IMG/VR virus record: IMGVR_UViG_3300038415_000014
Span: 1-64,000 of that record
Strand: one strand, 5' to 3'
Length of the DNA: 64,000 bases
Source: a virus
Shown: positions 48,256-56,765 of the stretch, piece after piece
How positions within the stretch are numbered: the stretch's first letter is position 1
Layout: the number at the start of each line of letters is the position of its first letter
Notes under the pieces: generated by a model
Databases searched by the model: none
What the model saw: only the letters and a program-made list of their open reading frames with translations
Told to the model about the DNA's origin: nothing
Position numbers and translations under genes: made by a program

Positions 48256-50400
48256 TCAAAAGATCAAACTGAAGGCTGACACGAAAGAGCTGACATCAGT
48301 CCCTGCATATGCCAGGGCAACTCCAGCCGAGTACCCACCAGGACCTGAGGGGGGCTTCGTACCTCCAGCACCATCGATGGCTTTGATCCAACCTGGGATA
48401 CCCCCAGTCGTAGTAGGTACATTCAAGAAGTAGAAACCAGCTGTGAAACTATCCAAGAAGTTCAAGATCTCAATCAGGTACTTGATGAATCGTTCCAGGA
48501 CATCAATCTTGCGGGATACTGCATCAATGTAGGCTTTGATCTCGTCGATAGCTGACCTGAAGGCATCGGCGAGAGCATCAATGCGATTGAGTAAGTCATA
48601 GATGAATTGACCACTCCATGGGATGATGTCTCTTAGCAAACTGATGGATACCCAGTCAGGTGGCGTACCACCAAGCGTGAACGACTTGATGAAGTTGACT
48701 GCATCCAATAGATTCAGCCTAACATTCACATTTGTGTAAGCTGCTTCAGTTGTAGCATAGACAGCTGGGTAACAAACCTGGTCACCGGGGAAACCCTCAG
48801 GGATATTGTTGTAGGCCGTTACCATGGCCTCAATGGTTGTGTTGTGGCCATTGAAGTTACCATCTGAGGGGATTGGTCTCGGGATAGCCCCTTGGAACAA
48901 GTCCCGAAGAGGTATCAGCATGGCGCTATTCTCTAGGAGGGAAGATCCAACGGTCTGGGCCAACTGCGCTGATTGAAGCTTCACTGACAGGTAGTTCTGA
49001 GTAACATCCGGATAGTCACCGGTAGTTGGGTCCGCCGAGATGTTCCCTCCAAAGGATAGAGGCTCGATTTGAGATAGGGCGCCACCGATGTTGGTGAGAG
49101 ATCCACAGCCTACCTGGCTCGCGGGGGTACCATTGATGGGGAGCCCATTCTTGTCGAACTGTGAGTCCTTAGCCAACGGCTGTTGAAACCCAAGGGCGAA
49201 AGCCATCCTGAAGGTGTCTTCGAGGACCGTAATCACATCAAAGTCGGGCGGAATATTAGGAAGCCGACAAGTGAGAATTGGACTTGGGCGACCCATGACC
49301 ACAGGGTCGTTTGGGTCAGAGGAGGGCCACCTCTGAATCATCTCTTTGGTAGTGGCATCCACCTCGGGGGCAGGGAAGGTGATTTCATTCTCAGAGTCGA
49401 CATCGAGAGCCCCACTGAAGGCTCGAATGCGGTAGTAGTAGGTTGTGTCCTTGTTGACAGCGCTATCTATGTACCGGAACTTACCGAGTTGAAGCAGGGA
49501 GAATATCGAGGTCGCTGAAGTCGGGTCAAGCACGAAGTACTTCTGGAACTGACGGAAGACGTCCCCTTGCTCGTCCCTTACGACTACTTTGCGACTGATG
49601 GCCTTGCCAGTCTTATCCTCGAAGTTGGTCTGCGAGGTTGTGGTCATCGGGGTTGGACCCCCAGAGAGACTCGTTCTCTCAATGAGCCAACTCTTAGGGA
49701 TCAGTTCACTGGATACACTGGCGACCAAGTCGTTGAAGCCTGGGTCAGGCGGGTACTGATTGGTCGCCAGAGTCCACTCAAGGGCAAACCCCTTCAAAGT
49801 TGCTCCGAAGACTGATGCCACCTGCAGAATCGGGTCAATACTTGGGGTAGCATTGGTCCCGCTAGAAGTCCCGGGCTTGGTCCCCGCCGGAAAGATTCGA
49901 GCATTGGCCGGAGCAACATACTTGGCTGCAGTGATCTCTTTACCGAAGAATCGGAGGAGAATCTTCATCAGGCGCAACAAGGAATAGATGTTCGTAGCAT
50001 CAGCTACAATGAGTACGAACCCACTCTGCATACTCCCCGCGAGAGGCTGAGGTCGATAGGGGTCCTTAGCGTCAAACAGGGAGGCCTTGAAGCGCCCAGT
50101 GAACGCTTGATATCCTCCCTTATAGAGATCGAAGTTTGGGTCCCTCGTCGGATTCGGTATATCGAAGTACCCGTACAACCCTGTCCGCTTCAAGCTCTCG
50201 AATAGCTGCTGAAGGACAGCTAAGAGGGCCGTTACAATAGCTCGGATTGGGTTCCCAAAATCGATGAGGAACAAGCTGATCGTATTGAGAAGAGCCTTGA
50301 TGACCTCCAAGAAGGTAACGAGAACTTCAAGGGTTGAACGAACACTTTCGAGTTCATCCTTACCCGGGATCTTGATTTCTAATGCCTTCCAATCAGACAT
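48256..50400 (-). CDS. Large virion protein with fibronectin-like segment and helical ends
   Basis: 714 residues. The N-terminal 90 residues include hydrophobic helices (RSTLEVLVTFLEVIKALLNT, AIVTALLAVLQQLFESLKR). The middle has a fibronectin-type strand set (YYRIRAFSGALDVDSENE), and the C-terminal part has amphipathic helices (DAFRSAIDEIKAYIDAVSRK) before a Gly-rich end. It probably belongs to the tail or baseplate. The ATG is two bases after the stop of the 52-residue gene. No enzyme motif. Confidence 0.7.
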   Translation of the reverse strand: MSDWKALEIKIPGKDELESVRSTLEVLVTFLEVIKALLNTISLFLIDFGNPIRAIVTALLAVLQQLFESLKRTGLYGYFDIPNPTRDPNFDLYKGGYQAFTGRFKASLFDAKDPYRPQPLAGSMQSGFVLIVADATNIYSLLRLMKILLRFFGKEITAAKYVAPANARIFPAGTKPGTSSGTNATPSIDPILQVASVFGATLKGFALEWTLATNQYPPDPGFNDLVASVSSELIPKSWLIERTSLSGGPTPMTTTSQTNFEDKTGKAISRKVVVRDEQGDVFRQFQKYFVLDPTSATSIFSLLQLGKFRYIDSAVNKDTTYYYRIRAFSGALDVDSENEITFPAPEVDATTKEMIQRWPSSDPNDPVVMGRPSPILTCRLPNIPPDFDVITVLEDTFRMAFALGFQQPLAKDSQFDKNGLPINGTPASQVGCGSLTNIGGALSQIEPLSFGGNISADPTTGDYPDVTQNYLSVKLQSAQLAQTVGSSLLENSAMLIPLRDLFQGAIPRPIPSDGNFNGHNTTIEAMVTAYNNIPEGFPGDQVCYPAVYATTEAAYTNVNVRLNLLDAVNFIKSFTLGGTPPDWVSISLLRDIIPWSGQFIYDLLNRIDALADAFRSAIDEIKAYIDAVSRKIDVLERFIKYLIEILNFLDSFTAGFYFLNVPTTTGGIPGWIKAIDGAGGTKPPSGPGGYSAGVALAYAGTDVSSFVSAFSLIF

Positions 50401-50402
50401 AA

Positions 50403-50561
50403 TCAGCTTCCATAGGTGAGCCGCTCCAACTTTCGCCTCAAATCAGCTAGTTCTTTCTCTGAAGCAACTTGGGTGGCCTTCACGACTTCTCTGAGTTTGG
50501 AGACAATCCCAAACTCTTCCTTGTATTCCCATGCTGGTGGGGTCTGGTTGTCTTCTGGCAT
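50403..50561 (-). CDS. 52-residue coiled-coil-like protein
   Basis: ATG 50559-50561 overlaps the stop of the giant upstream gene as TGATG; the frame runs 52 codons to TGA at 50403-50405, two bases before the next gene. The peptide reads MPEDNQTPPAWEYKEEFGIV, then SKLREVVKATQVASEKELAD, then LRRKLERLTYGS, a short coiled coil. It fills the gap exactly between two virion genes, so it is probably real. Role: perhaps a linker or chaperone for the neighbouring tail proteins. Confidence 0.7.
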   Translation of the reverse strand: MPEDNQTPPAWEYKEEFGIVSKLREVVKATQVASEKELADLRRKLERLTYGS

Positions 50562-53500
50562 CACTGCACCGCCAATAGCTTGATCATTGCGTTGAGGGCG
50601 TCTTGTTGAGCCTTGATCCGATTGGTTACAGCCCGTTGTTGCTGCACGAGGATACCAGTCTGGAAGTTGATTCGTTCGTCAATCCATGCATATCTTGAGT
50701 CATAGAGCTTGTCTGTGTCTGCAAGGACGGACTGAATAAACGAGACGGCATTCGCAACCTGAGTCTGACGAGCAGTATCAAGAGCTGGCCGAGAAGCGAT
50801 TAGTGTTGGATCAAGTTCGTTGGCATACGCTGATATATCTGGGTCCACTGTAACAGAAGAAATAGTATTGTTGTACCAAGTGGCTAAAGGTCCACCAAAG
50901 GTCACGCACTGTTGTAGAATTGTGAAGATCCCTTGAAGGGCTGGTTTTGAAGCTCCAAAGACATGGGCTACCCTAAAACTGATTGACCCAGCACTAGGTG
51001 ACCCATCGACCAACAGGTTATGGGCATTGATCACCTGAGTGACTTGGAAGATCCCCTCACTAGCTTGTGAGATCGGCGCGTAGATATAGTCCCCGACAAT
51101 CACTCCAGAAGCTATAAAGTCCACCGAGTTATCGGTGATGGTGTTCCCTGTCACTGTACCACTAGCTGTTGCCGGGCTGAGTCTATCGGTGAAAACACTG
51201 TCGAAGTAGCTCTGAAGTGATGGAATCTCCAGGTTGTTAACAATATTCCAGAGCCCATATGCAGCATTTTGCAGAGGCCCTAGGTCACTGAAGGTGTTCA
51301 ATGTGTTGCAGATTCTGTATGAACCAGAATCCAAGTCAGCGGTGAAACCAGAGTCCAAGGTAAGTTGGGTTTCAGAATCCACCGACACTATCTGACGTCT
51401 TTGATAGGTCCCACTTGCCTGAACCGCAACTACCGTGTACCCAGGGATCACTCCAGAGGATATGAAGGTAGCTGTTGGATCGATAAGGATAGTCCCAGTC
51501 GTGGATGCTGTTGATCCAGAAACAACGTTATTGGAGGTAGTGATCTCGAAGCTAAAGTTGGTGTCATTAGCTGCAAAAGCTGTTTCAGTAATCAAGTAGT
51601 TCGGGAAGACATACCTGATCACATGGAATCTCGGGTCTACTGAAGGGATACTACCTGTCAGGACCCGAACCAGATCCCCAGGTTGGGGTATGGGGCTCGG
51701 GAATGTCCCAGAGCTCAAGTAAAGAAGGGCATTACTGATGTCAAGGGATCCAATACCGATGAGTGGGTCAGAAACTATAGGAGGGTTGAGAAGCCCCCCG
51801 GACTGCACATAGCTTAGCTCAGTGGTCAAGTAGTCCGAGCTCAATGAGTTGCTCTCACAATTCAACGAAGGGTTGATCAATGGATAGCGTTGATCCCCAC
51901 TATCGTCCAAGGTCTGACCATAGAGCGCTGGGAACTTCTTAGGTGAGGTCGAGATGTTGCCAAAGAAAACCGTCCCCTGAAGCATGTCACCGCCAACAGG
52001 AGCTTGACCAATCACCGGGATAGGAACCACATACAGCAGATACCCATTTGTGGTGTCAAGAGTGACGTTTATTCCGACTCTATAGCTCATTGGAGGATAG
52101 GTTATATCCTGAACGCTCAAGTAAACTGTAGACCCAGCCGGGATGTCCACTGGAAGTGATGACACCCCAAGAGCTGTTGGGGAGACTGAGGTGATCGTTA
52201 GGGGTGAGGCGTCTGAGACATAAACCGTTGTAGGGTCAGCGACATCAACTAGCATCCCAGTTTCGAAGGCTGGTCGAAGCGGCGAGCTCGTAACTTCAGC
52301 CGTATTATCCACAAATAGTACCAGATCCCCTGTCTTGGCATCTTCAATCACCAAGGCCCGCTGAAGTCTCTTGAAGAACGTTGGACTTGACCCTGTGATA
52401 GGCTTGATCCCAAAGTTCATGATGGGATCACCCGTGTGGACCCCCTGTAGAATGACTTGGGCCACCGATGACACGGTCGGGTAAAACCGACTCTGAGTCC
52501 CTGACTGGTAGGCTCGAATAACATCCCCAAAAGCCAGGCTTATGACGTCATCGATCTGGTTGTTGGCTGTACTGATACTGACAGCTGGATTGCCTGTTGT
52601 TCCATCAAACTTGAAGCGCCCATCCCAATCACCTACAACACGCCCATCCATCTCCTGAAGCACATCTTCGAGATGGTTGATAGTATCGTTGTAGAAAAGA
52701 AGAGTAGCCCTCGCGACAATGTCTTCGTTGGCATACTCACCCTCATCGTAGAAGGCCGACTTATTACCTTGCTCGAACAACTGGGGCTGAGATGCATTTG
52801 CTACACGTGGACCACTTGACGGAACTGAAGCCGAGGCATCAGCCTGAAAAGCCGTCGCCATCTGACCTCGGAAGTTGGTCATTGTCTCTACACGAATGTA
52901 AAAGGAATCCGGAATGTAAGTAGACGCCGAGTAGACTAAGACCTGATTCAGGAGCCCATTGTTCTGGGTTGGAACAATCGTATGCGTGTAGGAAGAGAGG
53001 AGAGTACCCGGTTGGACAATCCGATACTTCGTGTAAAGTATTGATATTGCTTCATTTTGTTGTAGCGGTACGACAAGAGTAACCTTCCCAGTTTCGTCGA
53101 TCTTGAAGTCAGCCGGGGAGGAAAGTATCTGCCCAACCTGCCCTGTGACCTTTCGATACAAGAGGACAGTGTCCAATAGCGTGGTTGGTGGGGTCGTGAT
53201 GGGGATCGCCGGTGTCCCACTGGTCTGAAGATTGACCGTGGTTGCCTCATAGACGGGCCTCACGGAACGATACAACGTCGAGGTGGCATACCGGTACTCT
53301 CGGACTGTCGGGACCGTCAGAGTGACCGTGGTGGCATTCGAAGTAGCATCGTAACTCGAACCAGAGACCAAGTAGAACTCGTTTGCCACCCCTCCGGTGA
53401 GATACAAGATCTCGCCGGTGACATAGGTTCCAGAGAGGTCCTCGCCGGGGAAGATCACCTGATTCATCCCGCGCGAGATGTCATTGAAAGCTGAGGACTC

Positions 53501-56176
53501 CAAGACGAAGTAGACCGGTTGCGTCGACGGGATGTTGACCGGCCCTGACGAGATGTAGATCTTCGGGTTCGTCGCCGAGTCGCTGAAAACTTGTGGACTC
53601 AACAAGTTAATGGTGGTGATATCCGTGGTCGGATCGTACGACGGCGTGGCTAGGTAATAGACTGCTTCGGTTTCAATCCTGATCAGATAGTTGGCTGGGA
53701 ACTCCGCCGTCTTGTCACCACGAACCGTGAATAACGAGGACCCCGAGTTGATCTGTACTGGAGTGAGAATCAAATCAGGCTTGAGGATGACAACGGTGTT
53801 CTCCCCACCAAGTGCTTCGTAGGTGTTGTAGTCTATGTATACGTTTTCATTGGGATTTACAACAGGACCGTGAGGGAGAGTATTATCAACCGCATTGAAT
53901 CCTGATGGGGTTGGGAAAACATCCGGGAGGAAAGTGATTGTCGAGTGGGTAGTGTCGATTTGAACCTGAGTGGAGTCCTGCGGGCGACCGCCTCTAAAGA
54001 CTACAGGGGTTGGGTTCGAGGCCACCGTCAAACCGGTTGGGTTGAAGGTCATCAACGGAGTGGTATGGGCTGCAAGCTCTTTCCGATGAAGGAAAGTTCC
54101 ACGCTCATTCGTGAGAATTGGGTTCAGAACTGTGGAGTCTGGATTATCCTGGCTTGACGGATAGGTCAAGTTAATCTGGTCCCCGCTTAACAGGCGGAAC
54201 GTAGTCTGGAACGTTCCCAAACCACCACTCACTATGTAGTCCTTGCCTTGGACCAGTGTCGTCGTGACGTTGTTTCGAACCAGCTGAACCACTACATGAG
54301 GATCGATGAACTGGACCAGTTGGAAGTAGCGGTCAGCTAGAACCTCGGAACCTCGACGGACTTGATAGGCTAGGTTAGTGGGAGACCCAGAGATCTGGGC
54401 ATCTATTGTGAGATGGTGCTGGTCAGTGACTCCCGTGATGTTGTACACACCCTCATGCGCCCCAGTCACAATCACAAGGAGATCTCCAGCTAGTACTGAA
54501 CTGAAGTCTCCTGCGCTATCAAAGAAGACCAGAGGGTTTGGGGCTGCGCCCGTGGTACCGCTAGTGATGACTTCACCATACTGAGTGATGAAGGAGACAA
54601 CACCTGCATTGGAATCAAGAAGGACATCATCCCCAATAACTTGCGGAGTTCCATTCAATGTGAATGAGGCATTCGAGGGATCTATGAAGGGGTCTAGAGT
54701 CAGTGCTCCGGTCGGATGTAGAATTGAGGTGATCTGAGAATTAACTCTAGAGGCAAAAAAGAATTGCTTTTGGTCAAAGTCTAAGGTATAGCCAATACCT
54801 GTTGGGGGCGACGAGACATCCAAGCGTGGGAGCGGTCCGATGAACGACCCTGTTCCCTGCTCGACCAAGAAGGTCATTGGGTGATTGACATCATCCACCG
54901 GTAACACTGGTAGGAAGACCATCGGAGCGCCGATGATGGGGCTCGCCAAGCTTGCATTCGTGATTGAGTAGAATGCGGTAACATCCTTGACGTTAGGGTC
55001 TGATCCATCCAAGTCAACTGGGGATCTGAAGAGACGCAGAGAGATCCCATTCTCGATGAGAAGGTCCCCGAACACAATCTTCAGTGTGTAGCTAGAGTAG
55101 TTCAGGAAGTCAGCTGAGTAGAACCTGATCTGACCCGTATCAGCGGTGATCTGGACTTGGCCCGCCTTGTCTGCAACGAAGTGGGCATTGTCTTGAACCA
55201 GTACAAAGTTAGGGAACTGGTGGACAATGGCCGATCCGTTCATCACAAGGATGGCCAGGTCCTCTCCCGCGAGTGGTATGGGGTTCACATACAAGGTACC
55301 AGAACCAATAGTCGCCCCCGAGCTCCAACTGGAAAGAGCTTGGACTTCAAAAAGGATCCCATCATAGTAGACGGGAAACCCACTATAAGTATTAGAATCA
55401 ATTGAGTTAAAGTTCACTAAGCCCGTGTTTTGCGCCCACTGGAAGCTACCAGATGGTGGGTCAGTGAAACTAGCCTCGTTCGGTACAGGGATAGGGGTCA
55501 GGTAACCGCCGAACCCAAACTTGAGAAGTGGATGTTGGCTCGACCCAGGGATTGGGTTCAAGAGGACCTGGTCAGCCCCAACAAGTCCAATTTTACCGGT
55601 TGATTCCTTCAGTGAGAGGGGGGCCTGCTGTTGGAATAGGACGGTTTGACCTTCGTAGCTGGTAAGATCTCCGGTGTTCCAATTCAAGTTCCCAGTGGAC
55701 AAGCTGACTTCCACGGATCTGCTCGCCGGTGAGCCAAAGGAGGCATCATCTGGGACTGTACCGATTGAGAATGTGATCCCGCTACCAAGATACCCAAGGG
55801 CAATTCGGTAAGGAGCTGATCCCACAGGGATCAAGATCTTCAGCCGAGTAGTGTTGGAGTCAGGCCCAAGGACTCCAACCACCGTCCGCGCGCCACCTGG
55901 TAGCGGCTTGAAGTTCCCCACGGTTCCGTCGTAGTCAAACCTTTGGTTCCCAGTCTCGTTCTTCGTCCACCCGAACTCTGCAACAGGTAGGTTCCCATCT
56001 TGTAGGGCAATGACTAAGTACTCAGTTCGCCCAGGGGTTGTCTCGTTGCCTGGTGGAAAAGCACTATTGAATGCACCAAGGTCAGAGACTAAGTCATCAG
56101 GGCTCGCAGTGAAGGGGCTGTTGGCAGAGCCAACGCGAGGCTTCTCTAGTAAATATCCCTGCAGACTGAATGGCAT
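50561..56176 (-). CDS. Giant 1871-residue tail/baseplate protein
   Basis: Starts MPFSLQGYLLEKPRVGSANS after GAGG (GAGGATCAGATG). The first 380 residues contain a beta repeat with P-[DN]-[DE]-A-S-F ... T-G-x-[LV]-N-[FW]-N, seen three times with variation. A shared 60-residue module (F-x(3)-G-V-x2-G-x-x-[LV]) occurs near residues 530-600, 1560-1630 and 1675-1740. Many Val/Thr/Ser-rich strands fill the rest. The C-terminus has a helical segment (AVSFIQSVLADTDKLYDSRY, then NFQTGILVQQQRAVTNRIKA). It is probably a structural tail or baseplate extension. No enzyme motif. Confidence 0.75.
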   Translation of the reverse strand: MPFSLQGYLLEKPRVGSANSPFTASPDDLVSDLGAFNSAFPPGNETTPGRTEYLVIALQDGNLPVAEFGWTKNETGNQRFDYDGTVGNFKPLPGGARTVVGVLGPDSNTTRLKILIPVGSAPYRIALGYLGSGITFSIGTVPDDASFGSPASRSVEVSLSTGNLNWNTGDLTSYEGQTVLFQQQAPLSLKESTGKIGLVGADQVLLNPIPGSSQHPLLKFGFGGYLTPIPVPNEASFTDPPSGSFQWAQNTGLVNFNSIDSNTYSGFPVYYDGILFEVQALSSWSSGATIGSGTLYVNPIPLAGEDLAILVMNGSAIVHQFPNFVLVQDNAHFVADKAGQVQITADTGQIRFYSADFLNYSSYTLKIVFGDLLIENGISLRLFRSPVDLDGSDPNVKDVTAFYSITNASLASPIIGAPMVFLPVLPVDDVNHPMTFLVEQGTGSFIGPLPRLDVSSPPTGIGYTLDFDQKQFFFASRVNSQITSILHPTGALTLDPFIDPSNASFTLNGTPQVIGDDVLLDSNAGVVSFITQYGEVITSGTTGAAPNPLVFFDSAGDFSSVLAGDLLVIVTGAHEGVYNITGVTDQHHLTIDAQISGSPTNLAYQVRRGSEVLADRYFQLVQFIDPHVVVQLVRNNVTTTLVQGKDYIVSGGLGTFQTTFRLLSGDQINLTYPSSQDNPDSTVLNPILTNERGTFLHRKELAAHTTPLMTFNPTGLTVASNPTPVVFRGGRPQDSTQVQIDTTHSTITFLPDVFPTPSGFNAVDNTLPHGPVVNPNENVYIDYNTYEALGGENTVVILKPDLILTPVQINSGSSLFTVRGDKTAEFPANYLIRIETEAVYYLATPSYDPTTDITTINLLSPQVFSDSATNPKIYISSGPVNIPSTQPVYFVLESSAFNDISRGMNQVIFPGEDLSGTYVTGEILYLTGGVANEFYLVSGSSYDATSNATTVTLTVPTVREYRYATSTLYRSVRPVYEATTVNLQTSGTPAIPITTPPTTLLDTVLLYRKVTGQVGQILSSPADFKIDETGKVTLVVPLQQNEAISILYTKYRIVQPGTLLSSYTHTIVPTQNNGLLNQVLVYSASTYIPDSFYIRVETMTNFRGQMATAFQADASASVPSSGPRVANASQPQLFEQGNKSAFYDEGEYANEDIVARATLLFYNDTINHLEDVLQEMDGRVVGDWDGRFKFDGTTGNPAVSISTANNQIDDVISLAFGDVIRAYQSGTQSRFYPTVSSVAQVILQGVHTGDPIMNFGIKPITGSSPTFFKRLQRALVIEDAKTGDLVLFVDNTAEVTSSPLRPAFETGMLVDVADPTTVYVSDASPLTITSVSPTALGVSSLPVDIPAGSTVYLSVQDITYPPMSYRVGINVTLDTTNGYLLYVVPIPVIGQAPVGGDMLQGTVFFGNISTSPKKFPALYGQTLDDSGDQRYPLINPSLNCESNSLSSDYLTTELSYVQSGGLLNPPIVSDPLIGIGSLDISNALLYLSSGTFPSPIPQPGDLVRVLTGSIPSVDPRFHVIRYVFPNYLITETAFAANDTNFSFEITTSNNVVSGSTASTTGTILIDPTATFISSGVIPGYTVVAVQASGTYQRRQIVSVDSETQLTLDSGFTADLDSGSYRICNTLNTFSDLGPLQNAAYGLWNIVNNLEIPSLQSYFDSVFTDRLSPATASGTVTGNTITDNSVDFIASGVIVGDYIYAPISQASEGIFQVTQVINAHNLLVDGSPSAGSISFRVAHVFGASKPALQGIFTILQQCVTFGGPLATWYNNTISSVTVDPDISAYANELDPTLIASRPALDTARQTQVANAVSFIQSVLADTDKLYDSRYAWIDERINFQTGILVQQQRAVTNRIKAQQDALNAMIKLLAVQ

Positions 56177-56194
56177 CTGATCCTCATCTGAAAT

Positions 56195-56764
56195 CTAGAT
56201 TATCGAGCCGAAGCCTTTACCCGATGAGGGGGATGGGCCTCCTGCTCCTACAATGACAACTGGCAAAACAAGAGTCTGAAGAACCACCATGAGTGCAGAG
56301 GAGATCGCATTTGCCTTGGCAGAAGCCCCCTGGCCCGTGATACCAACGCTGGAAAACCCTTGCATAATCGAGGATACTGCGGGTGGTCCGCTGATCCTGG
56401 CTATCGCTCCTCCAGCCCCTACCGAAGGGTGAGTGGTATTCAAGATCCCTTGAGCCAAACCAATCGTGATCCCATTGGCTAACCCAACAGCCTCCAATGG
56501 AGCCATTGGCCCCAAGTGACCGTTAGCGGCATAGGCCACTAGAAGAGCCCCCATCAGAATCGGTTGAGGGACTAGGAACGGGAATAAGCCCTTACCAGTA
56601 CCAACAGCCCCGGTATCGACTGTAGATACCTTCAGTTTTTTGACCCAAAGAGTAAGCCCAAGACCTAACCCAGATGCTAACTTGGGCGTCGCCAGACCTA
56701 ACATCCCGCTACCGAGGAGAGCGGTTGTAATCGTGGCGCTGAGGACTGGGGCGACCAACGGCAT
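56195..56764 (-). CDS. Small hydrophobic Gly/Ala-rich virion protein
   Basis: 189 residues, starting MPLVAPVLSATITTALLGSG. Long Gly/Ala/Leu-rich stretches (GMLGLATPKLASGLGLGLTL, then AYAANGHLGPMAPLEAVGLA) and a C-terminal SALMVVLQTLVLPVVIVGAG. It is encoded between the spike and the giant tail gene, one base after the spike stop, which suggests a spike-tip or tail-associated part. A PAAR-like fold is conceivable but not shown. It could be a small membrane-active tail component. Confidence 0.6.
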   Translation of the reverse strand: MPLVAPVLSATITTALLGSGMLGLATPKLASGLGLGLTLWVKKLKVSTVDTGAVGTGKGLFPFLVPQPILMGALLVAYAANGHLGPMAPLEAVGLANGITIGLAQGILNTTHPSVGAGGAIARISGPPAVSSIMQGFSSVGITGQGASAKANAISSALMVVLQTLVLPVVIVGAGGPSPSSGKGFGSII

Positions 56765-56765
56765 G

